Below the pieces are notes generated by a model that worked only from the letters and a program-made list of their open reading frames with translations, was not told where the DNA came from and did no database searches. This document shows, one piece after another, positions 35,182 to 44,656 of a stretch of 58,869 bases of DNA. Every line of letters starts with the position of its first letter. Position 1 is the stretch's first letter. A program made the translations under genes and the position numbers. Source of the stretch: Segatella copri (lineage in GTDB: Bacteria; Bacteroidota; Bacteroidia; Bacteroidales; Bacteroidaceae); assembly GCF_009494395.1 (NCBI RefSeq), contig NZ_VZCB01000006.1, forward strand, positions 1 to 58,869, read 5' to 3'.

Positions 35182-35838
35182 ATGAAAATGAATATTAGAA
35201 AATTAGCTTTAGCAGCAATGGTAATGGCTGTGGGGGTTTCGTCCATGGCCAACGCTGCAAAAAATGATCCGAAAACCGCATATATCTTCGGTTTCGCATC
35301 ATCATTCAATGATTCTACAGTATACATTACTGGAGTTCAGCAAGTAGACTCAGCCTACTTCGTAGGAAAAGCAAATTTCCTGGTAAGCAGAGACAACTAT
35401 TCTTTCCAGTTGAGAGACTATCTGGAGCAGCAGGGTGCCGGATACAGAACCTGCGCTGTCATCTATGACATCAACAAGAAGAAAGCGGAGAAGAAATGGC
35501 TGAAACTTTACAGTAAATATACTCGCAAGCCAAAGGCTCAGCGCCTGAAGAGCGGTGAGAAGCCAAAGGATCTACCTACTCCATGGTTGGTTAAGACCAT
35601 CGAAAAGGAGGATTTCCATTTCGTAGGTATTGCCCCTACTTCCTTTGAAGAGCCTAAGACCAAGGCTGAAATCAAGGCAGAAAAGCTGCAGGCAAAGGCT
35701 GAAGCTAAGAAGCACAAGGCTGACCTGAAGAAGCAGAAGCAGAAAATCAAACAGGCTAATGCTGAACTGAAGAAAGCCAAAGCTGAGGCAAAACTGGAAA
35801 AGAAAATGCAGAAGAAAATGCAGAAAGAAAAGAAATAA
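35182..35838 (+). CDS. Secreted protein with Lys/Ala/Glu-rich coiled-coil tail
   Basis: 218 residues. Residues 1-26 form a signal peptide (KLALAAMVMAVGVSSMANAA). A compact domain (~30-145) includes TAYIFGFASSFNDSTVYIT. The last ~70 residues are a highly basic helix (KAEIKAEKLQAKAEAKKHKA and repeats), predicted coiled coil. Unknown function; the family seems confined to Bacteroidetes. It lies directly after rpoD. Confidence 0.75.
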   Translation: MKMNIRKLALAAMVMAVGVSSMANAAKNDPKTAYIFGFASSFNDSTVYITGVQQVDSAYFVGKANFLVSRDNYSFQLRDYLEQQGAGYRTCAVIYDINKKKAEKKWLKLYSKYTRKPKAQRLKSGEKPKDLPTPWLVKTIEKEDFHFVGIAPTSFEEPKTKAEIKAEKLQAKAEAKKHKADLKKQKQKIKQANAELKKAKAEAKLEKKMQKKMQKEKK

Positions 35839-35860
35839 TAATAACAATATAGGAAAATGA

Positions 35861-35893
35861 AAAGCCCAGGGTTCTTTACCCTGGGCTATTTTG
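35861..35893. terminator. Bidirectional terminator
   Basis: AAAAGCCCAGGG and CCCTGGGCTATTTT form a 9-base GC-rich stem with A and T flanks. It serves the plus-strand gene and the converging DPP IV gene. Confidence 0.85.
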
Positions 35894-35915
35894 TTTTACC
35901 CCATTCGAGGCGCGC

Positions 35916-38108
35916 TTACTTCTGCATATGCTGCTTAAACCAATTGCAAATCTGGCGCAACAGATGATTGCGGGTATTGCCACCAGAAATACCATGGTTA
36001 CGGTTGGTATACCAGATTTCCTTGAAGTCCTTGTCTGCCTGAACCAATGACTCGGCATACTCGAAGGTATTCTGTGGATGAACATTATCATCTGCCAGAC
36101 CATGACAAATCAACAAGGCTCCATGCTGCTGGGCAGCACGCTCCATCGGATTCACCTTATAGCCATCCTCATTCTCCTGAGGAGTGCGCATATAACGCTC
36201 GGTATAAACACTGTCATAGTAACGGTAACAGGTAGGAGGCGCTACAGCCACACCTGCCTTGAATACAGGGCGACCTTCACTCATACTCATCAAGGTATTG
36301 AAACCACCATAACTCCAACCCCAGATACCGATATTATCCTTGTCTACGTATGGCAGACTGCCCATATAGAGAGCTGTCTCAACCTGGTCCTTTGACTCCA
36401 GATCACCCAAACGGAGATAAGTACACTTTTCAAATTCAGCACCACGGCCACCGGTACCACGACCGTCAACACATGCTACGATGAAGCCCTCCTGAGCCAG
36501 GTAATAATCGAAGGCGCCACCGCTACCCATACTACCGGTGCTCCAAGCATCAAGAACCTGCTGACTGCCCGGACCAGAATACTGGAAGAGGATAACAGGA
36601 TACTTCTTGCTGGCATCAAAATCTACAGGCTTAACCATCCATCCATCAAGCTTCACGCCCTCGGAAGTGGTGAAAGAGAAAGTCTCACGCTTACCCCAGT
36701 TATACTGCTTGGTCTTTTCGAGGAGTTTCTTGTTATCTTCCAACATCTTGATGACCTTACCCTTGTTGCTGCGAACCGTGAAGACATAAGGATGGGCATA
36801 AGAGCTCCATGTGTTCACGAAGTAACGGTAATCACCAGAGAAGATAGCGGCATTGGAACCCTCTGCATCAGTAAGGCGCTCAACCTTGCCATTCTTATGA
36901 GCCACATAAACCTGACGGTCGTGAGCGTTCAACTTGGCTGCCTGGAAATAGACGTCGCCAGTCTTCTCGTTCATACCATAGATACTGGTTACATCGTAGT
37001 TACCCTTCTCTACCTGACGAATCAGCTTACCGCTCATATCATAGAGATAGAGGTGCATATATCCATCGCGGTCGCTAGGAAGCAGAATGTTCTTCTTGCC
37101 CACGATACTGTTCTCTACCACTTCTTCCTTGACAAACTTAGGCACGCTTTCCTTAATCAGCTGCTTACTCTTGCCTGTGAAAGGATTCACGGAATAGAGA
37201 CGCATATCGTCCTGATGACGGTTCATGGTGTAGACAATCAGACTGTTGGCATCAGGAGATGTCTTGATACGTGGATAATAGCCGTCTGAATCAACAGGAA
37301 CATCGAGCGAAATCACCTTACCGCTCTTCAGATTATAGCTCCAGAGACTCACCTTGGAATTGTCCTGACCAGCCTTAGGATACTTGTAGGAATACTCACC
37401 AGGATAGGCATGATACTGGCTGTTGGTAGGATGACTTCCCTCGAAGAGCTGCAGGGAATAAGTCTTCACATGACTCTCATCAAAGCGGATCCATCCGATA
37501 GAAGTACCGTCAGCATTCCATGCAAAAGCACGGTTGAAGGCAAACTCCTCTTCGTAAACCCAATCAGGAATACCATTGATTACCTCGTTAAACTTACCGT
37601 CCTTGGTAACCTGAACTTCCTTCTCTCCATCCGAGATAAAGATGTTGTTATCCTTGACGAAAGCGATATGGCGTGAATCAGGCGACCATGTAGCTACCTG
37701 CTGTTCAGCACCTTCTGAGAGTTTTTTTAAACTCTTGGCAGCCACGTCATAAATGAAATATTCAGCCTTGAAAGAACGGCGATATACCGCTTTTCGGTTT
37801 GTCATCACCAGGATTTTCTTGCTGTCTGGGCTCATCACGTAGCCGTCGATATAATTGAAAGGAGCATTGGAAGCATCCAGATCGAGCAATACAGCTACCT
37901 GCTTACCAGTCTTGAATGAATAACTTACCACCTGCTTGCCATTACTGCTGATATTAGCATACAAGTCGGTGCCCTCAATAGGGTTGATACCTGATACATA
38001 AGCAGGATTAAATGCGCCGGAAGTAATTGACTTCAAATCCAATTTCTCGGCTGCCTGCAGGGCAGATACCATCATGATTGTTGCGATAAATGTTGTTATT
38101 TTCTTCAT
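35916..38108 (-). CDS. Dipeptidyl peptidase IV (family S9)
   Basis: 730 residues with a signal peptide (1-19, ending ALQAAE). The N-terminal beta-propeller covers ~40-470 (WSPDSRHIAFVKDNNIFISD; VYEEEFAFNRAFAWNADGTS with the substrate-binding Glu pair). The C-terminal alpha/beta hydrolase domain has Ser599 (GWSYGG), Asp673 (GLADDNVHPQ) and His705 (NRNHGISG). It removes X-Pro dipeptides in the periplasm, supporting peptide and amino-acid feeding typical of Prevotella and Porphyromonas. Follows the GldB-like gene by one base. Confidence 0.94.
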   Translation of the reverse strand: MKKITTFIATIMMVSALQAAEKLDLKSITSGAFNPAYVSGINPIEGTDLYANISSNGKQVVSYSFKTGKQVAVLLDLDASNAPFNYIDGYVMSPDSKKILVMTNRKAVYRRSFKAEYFIYDVAAKSLKKLSEGAEQQVATWSPDSRHIAFVKDNNIFISDGEKEVQVTKDGKFNEVINGIPDWVYEEEFAFNRAFAWNADGTSIGWIRFDESHVKTYSLQLFEGSHPTNSQYHAYPGEYSYKYPKAGQDNSKVSLWSYNLKSGKVISLDVPVDSDGYYPRIKTSPDANSLIVYTMNRHQDDMRLYSVNPFTGKSKQLIKESVPKFVKEEVVENSIVGKKNILLPSDRDGYMHLYLYDMSGKLIRQVEKGNYDVTSIYGMNEKTGDVYFQAAKLNAHDRQVYVAHKNGKVERLTDAEGSNAAIFSGDYRYFVNTWSSYAHPYVFTVRSNKGKVIKMLEDNKKLLEKTKQYNWGKRETFSFTTSEGVKLDGWMVKPVDFDASKKYPVILFQYSGPGSQQVLDAWSTGSMGSGGAFDYYLAQEGFIVACVDGRGTGGRGAEFEKCTYLRLGDLESKDQVETALYMGSLPYVDKDNIGIWGWSYGGFNTLMSMSEGRPVFKAGVAVAPPTCYRYYDSVYTERYMRTPQENEDGYKVNPMERAAQQHGALLICHGLADDNVHPQNTFEYAESLVQADKDFKEIWYTNRNHGISGGNTRNHLLRQICNWFKQHMQK

Positions 38109-38109
38109 T

Positions 38110-38928
38110 TTAATCTTTATGTAAAGCCTCGATAGGCGAGTAATCCTCGTCTTCGAGCAACTGTTTCACGGTTACCTTTGGATAACGTTTTGTAAATGAA
38201 TTGATCGTTCTTACGTATTTTGACTGAAATACCGTCTTACCCATTGCCTTATTCACTACCCACATGATCTTGCCCATATGCAAGTCACGGTCTAGCTGCG
38301 GACGGTTATCAAAGTTTGCCATCGGATACAGACTGAGCAGATAGAACGTCAGACAGTCGGGCACGATATATTCTCTTGTCATCGTACTGCGCTGCTGCAC
38401 AGTATAGTATTTCTTATAAAGCGGATAGTCACTTCCCATATACTTATCGAGCGAGATTCCAACCGAATGCTCACCCACGACGATGCTCTGGTCCAACGCG
38501 CCTATCTGTGAATAGAAGATAGGCGGATGTATTTCGGGAATCCAATGTCGCAGACGCTCGAAAGAGGAAACCAGCTGCTTGTTGATATCATCCATATTGG
38601 CATAGGCTGCCTCGGCATCAGCTATCAGCGACTGAAGGGTGGAATCCTGATAAAACATCAGGAAACGGTTGCTGATATTGGCATCGGTAATGGTACCTAG
38701 CTGCAACATCTTCTCTATAAGGGTACGGGTTTCTATCGGATAGTCGGTATTCATCTGCTGGAGTGCAGAAAAATCACCAGTAGTCAGATATCGGCTTTGC
38801 AAACGGTCATAGCGGTGCACCGTAAGCGGTGCAGCGTCACCCTCCTCGTTCGACTTGAACTTATATTCACAAGCCGAATGCAGAAGCAAAATTGCTAATA
38901 TGACAATATAATAAAAAAATCTTTTCAC
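38110..38928 (-). CDS. GldB-like lipoprotein
   Basis: 272 residues. The lipobox is LLLHSAC with Cys20. IFYSQIGALDQSIVVGEHSV then GISLDKYMGSDYPLYKKYY matches the core of GldB, first described for gliding motility in Flavobacterium but also found in non-gliding Bacteroidetes. Here a gliding machinery is not expected, so the role is probably envelope maintenance or secretion. First gene of a two-gene operon with DPP IV. Confidence 0.8.
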   Translation of the reverse strand: MKRFFYYIVILAILLLHSACEYKFKSNEEGDAAPLTVHRYDRLQSRYLTTGDFSALQQMNTDYPIETRTLIEKMLQLGTITDANISNRFLMFYQDSTLQSLIADAEAAYANMDDINKQLVSSFERLRHWIPEIHPPIFYSQIGALDQSIVVGEHSVGISLDKYMGSDYPLYKKYYTVQQRSTMTREYIVPDCLTFYLLSLYPMANFDNRPQLDRDLHMGKIMWVVNKAMGKTVFQSKYVRTINSFTKRYPKVTVKQLLEDEDYSPIEALHKD

Positions 38929-39017
38929 GTAAATTCACTGTCTTCTGATTACGTCTGCAAAAATACTAAAAAAAATGATAAAAACCAAGCGTTTTAGCTA
39001 AAAAAATAAAAAGAAAA

Positions 39018-39060
39018 GCCAATAATGGGCAAAACGCTTACATTTTTACCCATTATTGGC
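39018..39060 (-). terminator. Terminator of the mtaB-to-DUF4861 gene run
   Basis: GCCAATAATGGG pairs with CCCATTATTGGC; on the minus strand a T-rich tract follows. Confidence 0.8.
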
Positions 39061-39079
39061 TATTTGTGCAACATTCCGG

Positions 39080-40342
39080 CTATCGGATAGTGCAAGATAC
39101 AGAAACCTTAACAGGTTCTTCGATCTGCTTCTTCCAGTCTTTCAACCACTGGTACCATTCCTTTTCACCCTTGAAACCATAGGTTTCATTGGCACAAGTA
39201 TAGGCTAGCTTATAGCTCAGGCGGTTACCTACTGGCTTTACTACCTGGGTATAAACATCCTTGTTGGCAGGCTCCTGACTGACCAAAGCTGTCTGAGGAA
39301 CATAGATGCCCAAGCCTACCGTTTCCAACTTATGCTTGCCATCGTCCTTGCCTGTTGGCCAGTCGCTGCCATAGCATCCTCGCAACCCCTTATTGTCAGA
39401 AAACTCGCTAGAACCCTTCACATTGATAAGTCCCGTAGCAAAGAGATAACCAGAGGCATCCTTATTGAAGAATACATCCACATCGAAATCGCGATGACCC
39501 GCATAGATGGTATATCGGATAGTTGCATTCACCGGCTTCAATCCCGGAGCCGGAACCCATCCATTATCTACCACCTCTACGATGGCACGAAGCGGACCCT
39601 CGGAGATGACACGCTGCTCCTGATATTTCACATCGTTCAGCAATACCTGATTGGTTCCATCCCAACCACGCAAGGCACCGAGTCCGTAGGTATTACCAAC
39701 CCAGAGACAGTCATCACCCGAACCGGCAGCCAACTGTTCATCGCTTGGATAGAACTGGGTATCATAAACTACCAATCCCTTATTGATCTTTCCATAGAGG
39801 TCGATGGTCTGGCGGTTATCGAAATAAACGCGCATAGCCACCAGATCGCTCTCAAAGCAGACACCATGAGAATGAACATAGTGATAGCAATCCTTGGTTT
39901 TCTTGTCGAAGGAGATACTACGCAGATAGATGTCCTGCTTGTTCTTGGCAAGCTTCTTGTTCTTGCTAGGCAGACAGAGTTCTGCAAAGGTACGGGCTGG
40001 ATACTTCGCCTGCACACCCTCCTGGAAGAGCTGCACCTGATAGGTCTTGGTCTCTTTCTTGCCAAGATCAACCAGGAAACAGAGTTCATCGTTGGTACAA
40101 TCACGGTTGGTGTCATCGAGCTGAGAAGGAATCTCCTTACCGTCAACGGTTACCACGGCACGCTGAATATCACCAATAGCTCCCAACTTACTGAGGTCGA
40201 TAACCACCGGAGCATCGGTCTTAGCCGACTTGGAAGGATTGGATACCGACACTTCAAAATTCGCCTGTGCCTGGACTGATATGGCAAAAAGCGATACCAG
40301 CGCCAGCATCATTTGTTTCTTCATTGTTTGTTTCTTCATCAT
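39080..40342 (-). CDS. DUF4861 family secreted protein
   Basis: 420 residues with a signal peptide (~1-26, ISVQAQA). The body matches DUF4861: FDVDVFFNKDASGYLFATGL and GLRGCYGSDWPTGKDDGKHK. DUF4861 proteins often occur in polysaccharide-use loci, and the fold is probably a carbohydrate-active beta sandwich; activity is not established. Here it lies 33 bases downstream of a GT2 gene rather than with SusCD genes. Confidence 0.82.
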   Translation of the reverse strand: MMKKQTMKKQMMLALVSLFAISVQAQANFEVSVSNPSKSAKTDAPVVIDLSKLGAIGDIQRAVVTVDGKEIPSQLDDTNRDCTNDELCFLVDLGKKETKTYQVQLFQEGVQAKYPARTFAELCLPSKNKKLAKNKQDIYLRSISFDKKTKDCYHYVHSHGVCFESDLVAMRVYFDNRQTIDLYGKINKGLVVYDTQFYPSDEQLAAGSGDDCLWVGNTYGLGALRGWDGTNQVLLNDVKYQEQRVISEGPLRAIVEVVDNGWVPAPGLKPVNATIRYTIYAGHRDFDVDVFFNKDASGYLFATGLINVKGSSEFSDNKGLRGCYGSDWPTGKDDGKHKLETVGLGIYVPQTALVSQEPANKDVYTQVVKPVGNRLSYKLAYTCANETYGFKGEKEWYQWLKDWKKQIEEPVKVSVSCTIR

Positions 40343-40375
40343 AGATTCTTATTTTAAGTTTGTTTATAATTCCGT

Positions 40376-41392
40376 TTATAACTGCGAGAAGAACTTCTTG
40401 CTTCTGACATAGTACTGCCACAGAATAGAACAGTCCAAAATCTGAGGAATATTCTCCTCCACCCTGCTCTCCTGAATCTTCTTTCGGTCCTGGTCAAAGT
40501 CGTGCTTCCATGCCTGGAAAGCCTTTCGCGCCTTGAAGATTGCCTTGCAGTCACCCAGGTTACGATTCAGGATAAGCGTCTGGAATGCAGCGAGATAATC
40601 CAGGAACCAACGCTTACGCATTACAGCCTTCAATTCCCTATCACTCAGGTTCTTATAAAGCATCGTTAAATTATTCCTGAAATTCAGATAGGTCTTCATC
40701 GGATTGCTTTTCGGCAAGGTTCCACCACCGACATGATACACCTCGCTCTCAGGAATACAGTATATCTTTCTGCCCATCAGGCGCAATCTCCAGCAGAGAT
40801 CAATCTCCTCGTTATGAGCAAAGAATCTGCCATCCAGTCCACCGGCATTCCAGTAATCTTCCGAACGGATCATCATGCAGGCTCCCGTAGCCCAGAGTAT
40901 CTCCTGCTGATAATCATACTGTCCGTTATCACGCTCTACGGTATCAAAGATTCTACCCCTACAGAAAGGATAACCCAACTTATCGAGATAGCCACCACAT
41001 GCACCGGCATACTCAAACATATCCTTATCATATTCAGCAAGCAACTTAGGCTGGCAAGCAGCCACCTGAGGATGGGCATCCATAAACTCGATGAGCGGAG
41101 TAAGCCAATGATGCGATACCTCTACATCACTGTTCAAGAGAACATAATAATCAGCCTCTATCTCTTTCAAGGCACGGTTATATCCCTCGGCAAAGCCGAA
41201 GTTCTGCTCCAGGACGATGGTCTTAACATGAGGAAACTGAGTCTCCAGGAGATGCATGGATTGGTCTGAAGAACAGTTGTCTGCTACCCATATCTCAGCA
41301 TCCTGCCGCGAATACTCCACGACATTAGGCAGATACTTAGCCAGCATCTTCTGCCCATTCCAATTTAATATAACGATTGCTACCTTTGCCAT
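40376..41392 (-). CDS. Glycosyltransferase family 2
   Basis: 338 residues. GT-A fold start VAIVILNWNG, WVADNCSSDQS, the metal-binding LLNSDVEV and the rhamnosyltransferase-like FFAHNEEIDLCWRLRLMG. It transfers a sugar from a nucleotide donor, probably to a surface polysaccharide or glycolipid. No other glycan gene is near. It is 3 bases downstream of the YhcC gene, so in the same operon. The C-terminal ~60 residues are hydrophilic with no membrane segment. Confidence 0.88.
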   Translation of the reverse strand: MAKVAIVILNWNGQKMLAKYLPNVVEYSRQDAEIWVADNCSSDQSMHLLETQFPHVKTIVLEQNFGFAEGYNRALKEIEADYYVLLNSDVEVSHHWLTPLIEFMDAHPQVAACQPKLLAEYDKDMFEYAGACGGYLDKLGYPFCRGRIFDTVERDNGQYDYQQEILWATGACMMIRSEDYWNAGGLDGRFFAHNEEIDLCWRLRLMGRKIYCIPESEVYHVGGGTLPKSNPMKTYLNFRNNLTMLYKNLSDRELKAVMRKRWFLDYLAAFQTLILNRNLGDCKAIFKARKAFQAWKHDFDQDRKKIQESRVEENIPQILDCSILWQYYVRSKKFFSQL

Positions 41393-41395
41393 ATT

Positions 41396-42280
41396 TTATT
41401 GTAAACTCTTTAACTTATTATTCAGGAGATTGGTGAACTCATAGTTCTTGAGTCCCCATTTGGGAGCGATCAGCAGGTCTTTAGGCGATTGACTGACAAA
41501 GCGTTCCAATACCAAATCCTTCCTCAAGAGTCGGATGTACCTGACGATAACATCAATGTACTCCTCCACCGTATATACATGGAAAGGATGCTCGGCATAC
41601 TCCTGCGCCAATCGGGTACCCTTGATAATCTGCATCTGATGAATCTTCAGGATATCAAGAGGCAGAGAAGAAATGACAGGTGCCTGCCTGAGACTTTCCT
41701 CCGCATCCTCTCCGGGCAGTCCGATGATGATATGCCCACCCGTCAGAATGCCTCTCGCATGAGTCCGCTCTACCGCATCACGGCAACAGGCGAAATCATG
41801 ACCGCGATTGATTCGCTTCAAGGTCTCATCATTGGCACTTTCGATGCCATATTCCACAAGTACGAAGGTATGCCTGTTCAGTTCCTCCAGATAATCCAGG
41901 AGTTCATCGCTCACACAGTCAGGACGGGTACCAATCACAATGCCTACCACATCCTCTACCCGCAGCGCCTCCTCATACATTTCCCGCAGAAGTTCCACCT
42001 TGGCATAGGTATTGGTATAAGCCTGGAAATAAGCCAGATACTTCATATCAGGATATTTTCTATTGAAGAAGGCCTTGCCCTCCTCCAACTGTTCCGTTAT
42101 CGACTTTCTACGGTCGCAATAGCTTGGATTAAACGTACGGTTGTCACAATACGTACATCCACCGCTCGAGATTTTTCCATCCCTGTTAGGACAGGAGAAT
42201 CCTGCATCTATCGAAATCTTCTGAACCCGGAAGTCTGGAAACTGCTTCCGGATCCAGGAACCAAAATCATTGTAGTACAT
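41396..42280 (-). CDS. YhcC-family radical SAM protein (TIGR01212)
   Basis: 294 residues. The [4Fe-4S] cysteines are spaced as in the family, CPNRDGKISSGGCTYC, and the start YNDFGSWIRKQFPDFRVQKI is characteristic. GIVIGTRPDCVSDELLDYL and GLPGEDAEE are further markers. The substrate is unknown; genomic co-occurrence with tRNA-modification enzymes in other bacteria fits its position after mtaB. Confidence 0.9.
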   Translation of the reverse strand: MYYNDFGSWIRKQFPDFRVQKISIDAGFSCPNRDGKISSGGCTYCDNRTFNPSYCDRRKSITEQLEEGKAFFNRKYPDMKYLAYFQAYTNTYAKVELLREMYEEALRVEDVVGIVIGTRPDCVSDELLDYLEELNRHTFVLVEYGIESANDETLKRINRGHDFACCRDAVERTHARGILTGGHIIIGLPGEDAEESLRQAPVISSLPLDILKIHQMQIIKGTRLAQEYAEHPFHVYTVEEYIDVIVRYIRLLRKDLVLERFVSQSPKDLLIAPKWGLKNYEFTNLLNNKLKSLQ

Positions 42281-42326
42281 TGAACTTTGAAGTTTGAGCT
42301 TTGAACTTTATGATTAGCCCTATTAA

Positions 42327-43721
42327 CTATAAACTATCAACAAGCTCTGCTTTCAATGCCGTCTTGTCGTGATTGAAATCACCCAGGCGAACCTTGATGA
42401 GCTGATTGTCATATTCTTCCTTGGCGAAAGCTGGCGAAAGCTCCACGCGCACATAGTTCTTGGTAAAGCCGTGCATAGCCTTGCCTCTTGGCGCCTTTTC
42501 GAAAAGCACCTCAGCCTCAGTACCGATATACTGGGCATAGAATTCCTGTGTCTTCTGGTCACTCAACTCCAGCAGACGCTTAGAGCGCATCTTCTTCTCC
42601 TTCTCGTCTACTACGTATGGAATCTTCAATGCAGCTGTTCCCGGACGCTCTGAATATGGGAAGACATGGAGTTGGGTAACAGGCAGACTCTTCAGGAACT
42701 CATAACATTCCTCAAAACACTCTGGAGTTTCACCGCGACAACCCACCATTACGTCTACACCGATGAAGGCATCCGGCATCTTCTCCTTGATGAGATTCAC
42801 CTTATGGGCAAAGAGCGCCTTGTCATAACGGCGATGCATCAGTTTGAGCACCTCATCGCTTCCGCTCTGCAACGGAATATGGAAGTGAGGCATGAAGGCA
42901 CGGCTCTCTGCACAGTAAGCAATGAGATCATCATCACAGAGATCCGGCTCCAGACTGGAGATGCGATAACGCTTGATACCCTCCACCTTGTCCATCGCCT
43001 TCACAAGATCCAGGAATCGCTCATGGGTAGTCTGACCGAAATCACCGATGTTCACACCGGTGATGACAATCTCCTTACCTCCCTCAGCAGCCGCCTGCTC
43101 ACACTGAGCCACCAATGACTCGATGCTAGGATTACGGGAATTTCCACGGGCGAAAGGAATGGTACAATAGGTGCAGTAATAGTTGCAGCCATCCTGTACC
43201 TTCAGGAAATAGCGGGTACGGTTGCCGCGGGAACATGAAGGCTGGAAGGTTCTGATTTCCTTCGTCTTCACGCTATGATGCTGATGAAGGGCAGAATCCG
43301 ACAGCTCCTGAGCTTCGCCATTTGTAGGCAAACCATTCTCAACAGCAAACTTCTGCGCCCAGGCATCACTGAGATATTGAATCAAGTTCGCCTTCTCATT
43401 GGCACCCAACACCAGGTCTACTCCCTCTATTTTACTCACGTTTTCTGACTCCAGCTGTGCATAGCAACCGGTGACGATGACAAAGGCACCAGGATTCTGT
43501 CGCACCATGCGATGAATGGCCTGTCGGCACTTATGATCGGCAACCTCAGTAACGGAGCAAGTATTGATGAGACAAATGTCAGCATTCTCCCCCTTTTTGG
43601 CAGTAATCACGCCCATATCTTCGAGCATCTTGCCAAAAGTGGAAGTTTCAGAGAAGTTGAGTTTGCAACCTAAAGTGTAATAGGCAGCCTTTTTGCCTTG
43701 GAAGGCACTTGAATCTATCAT
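42327..43721 (-). CDS. mtaB: tRNA (N6-threonylcarbamoyladenosine37-C2) methylthiotransferase
   Basis: 464 residues. N-terminal MTTase domain with GCKLNFSE, NTCSVTEVADHKCRQ and GCYAQ; radical SAM domain with CNYYCTYCTIPFARG; C-terminal TRAM domain (LFEKAPRGKAMHGFTKNYVR). It adds methylthio to t6A37 of tRNAs reading ANN codons. The three-residue spacing and GCKLN start separate MtaB from MiaB and RimO. An extra loop of ~30 residues (near HQHHSVKTKEIRTFQP) precedes the radical SAM site. First gene of a four-gene minus-strand run. Confidence 0.92.
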   Translation of the reverse strand: MIDSSAFQGKKAAYYTLGCKLNFSETSTFGKMLEDMGVITAKKGENADICLINTCSVTEVADHKCRQAIHRMVRQNPGAFVIVTGCYAQLESENVSKIEGVDLVLGANEKANLIQYLSDAWAQKFAVENGLPTNGEAQELSDSALHQHHSVKTKEIRTFQPSCSRGNRTRYFLKVQDGCNYYCTYCTIPFARGNSRNPSIESLVAQCEQAAAEGGKEIVITGVNIGDFGQTTHERFLDLVKAMDKVEGIKRYRISSLEPDLCDDDLIAYCAESRAFMPHFHIPLQSGSDEVLKLMHRRYDKALFAHKVNLIKEKMPDAFIGVDVMVGCRGETPECFEECYEFLKSLPVTQLHVFPYSERPGTAALKIPYVVDEKEKKMRSKRLLELSDQKTQEFYAQYIGTEAEVLFEKAPRGKAMHGFTKNYVRVELSPAFAKEEYDNQLIKVRLGDFNHDKTALKAELVDSL

Positions 43722-43749
43722 ATATTTATCTTATTCTTTGGTTTCTTTA

Positions 43750-43779
43750 AAGCTTCTGCCCTTTCAGGGCGTATAGGGG
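43750..43779 (-). repeat. Fragment of interspersed element A
   Basis: AAGCTTCTGCCCTTTCAGGG then CGTATAGGGG resembles the 5' third of 15001-15087. The rest of the element is absent. Confidence 0.5.
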
Positions 43780-43898
43780 ATACAGTTGCTACTGGTCTTT
43801 ACCTTACCCTTCGAGCAGCGACCATTGGTTTTGGGAGTGTAGCTAGCTGAAAAGGCGTTCACCTCCCCCAAGACTCTAGGTCTATAAAACGAAAAAAG

Positions 43899-43926
43899 CC
43901 GCTAGACCAAGGTCCAGCGGTTGTTT
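43899..43926. terminator. Terminator of the small lipoprotein gene (minus)
   Basis: CCGCTAGACC pairs with GGTCCAGCGG over a short loop; on the minus strand it is followed by TTTTTTCG. Confidence 0.75.
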
Positions 43927-43956
43927 CTCTCATTTCTGTTCGTCAGTAATTCTAAA

Positions 43957-44127
43957 TTACTTAGCAGAATCAGCAGCAGCTGTATCAGCAACAGTTGTAT
44001 CAGCAACAGTTGTGTCTACCTGAGCTGTGTCAGAATCAGCAGAAGCTGTGTTCTGAGCTGTTTTGTTACCACATGATGCGAAAGAGATAGCTGCGATAGC
44101 TACGAACATAAAAACTAATTTCTTCAT
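43957..44127 (-). CDS. Small lipoprotein with Asp-Thr-Thr-Val-Ala repeats
   Basis: 56 residues, read on the minus strand from ATG 44127. The lipobox is AAISFASC with Cys19. The mature part is low complexity, with the unit DTTVA repeated twice (VDTTVADTTVADTAAADSAK), rich in Ala, Thr and Asp. It has its own promoter and terminator, so it is a genuine short gene, probably an abundant envelope lipoprotein or linker. Function unknown. Confidence 0.8.
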   Translation of the reverse strand: MKKLVFMFVAIAAISFASCGNKTAQNTASADSDTAQVDTTVADTTVADTAAADSAK

Positions 44128-44179
44128 TTTCTTTGCTTTTTAAATCTGTAAAACAATCATTCGTTTATTAAAACTGATG

Positions 44180-44187
44180 CAAAGGTA
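44180..44187 (-). promoter_or_regulatory. -7 box of the small lipoprotein gene
   Basis: TACCTTTG on the minus strand, giving a leader of about 45 bases. Confidence 0.6.
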
Positions 44188-44464
44188 AGCATTTTTTCGA
44201 TATGTTGTTCTTTTTTTTGCGACTTTTTTTAGGGGTATTTTGTAACAAAATCACAATCGCCTAATAATCAACAACTTATAAAGTGCTAACAAAGGTTAAA
44301 GTTTTTGGTGTGCTCGGAAACACCAAGATTTTAACACTTTTCATGCATTTTAAGTGCATTTTCAAGATGCCATACTCCCATCCTCCTGAAGCCCCAAAAT
44401 CGTAAAATGTGTGCCCGAACATCGATTTTTTCCTGTCCAGGCTCTTGACTATCGAAAAATTCTG

Positions 44465-44481
44465 CATATATAATAAGGTAC
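44465..44481. repeat. 13-base intergenic motif, copy 5
   Basis: CATATATAATAAGGTAC, in the 530-base interval between the divergent lipoprotein and MFS genes. The interval otherwise shows only the two promoters and no gene. Confidence 0.7.
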
Positions 44482-44549
44482 GCGCGAGGGAAAGCGGGAA
44501 GAACGCATAGAAGAATATACAAAGGAAATGGCATAAACAGTCAGTAGAT

Positions 44550-44581
44550 TTTTGAGAAAAGAAAAAGTTTTCGTAACTTTG
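44550..44581 (+). promoter_or_regulatory. Promoter of the MFS gene
   Basis: TTTG (44550-44553), 20 bases, TAACTTTG (44574-44581). This rules out the earlier ATG at 44552 as the start of translation. Confidence 0.65.
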
Positions 44582-44656
44582 CACTATGTTTCAGAGGAAT
44601 TTTCCCTGAACACAAACAGATTCCGGAACAGAACAGAAGAAATAACTGAAAGAAAA

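Noticed and set aside
44276..44584. 102-codon minus-strand frame in the gap before the MFS gene
   Set aside because: It overlaps the MFS promoter and a 13-base motif and has no family features.
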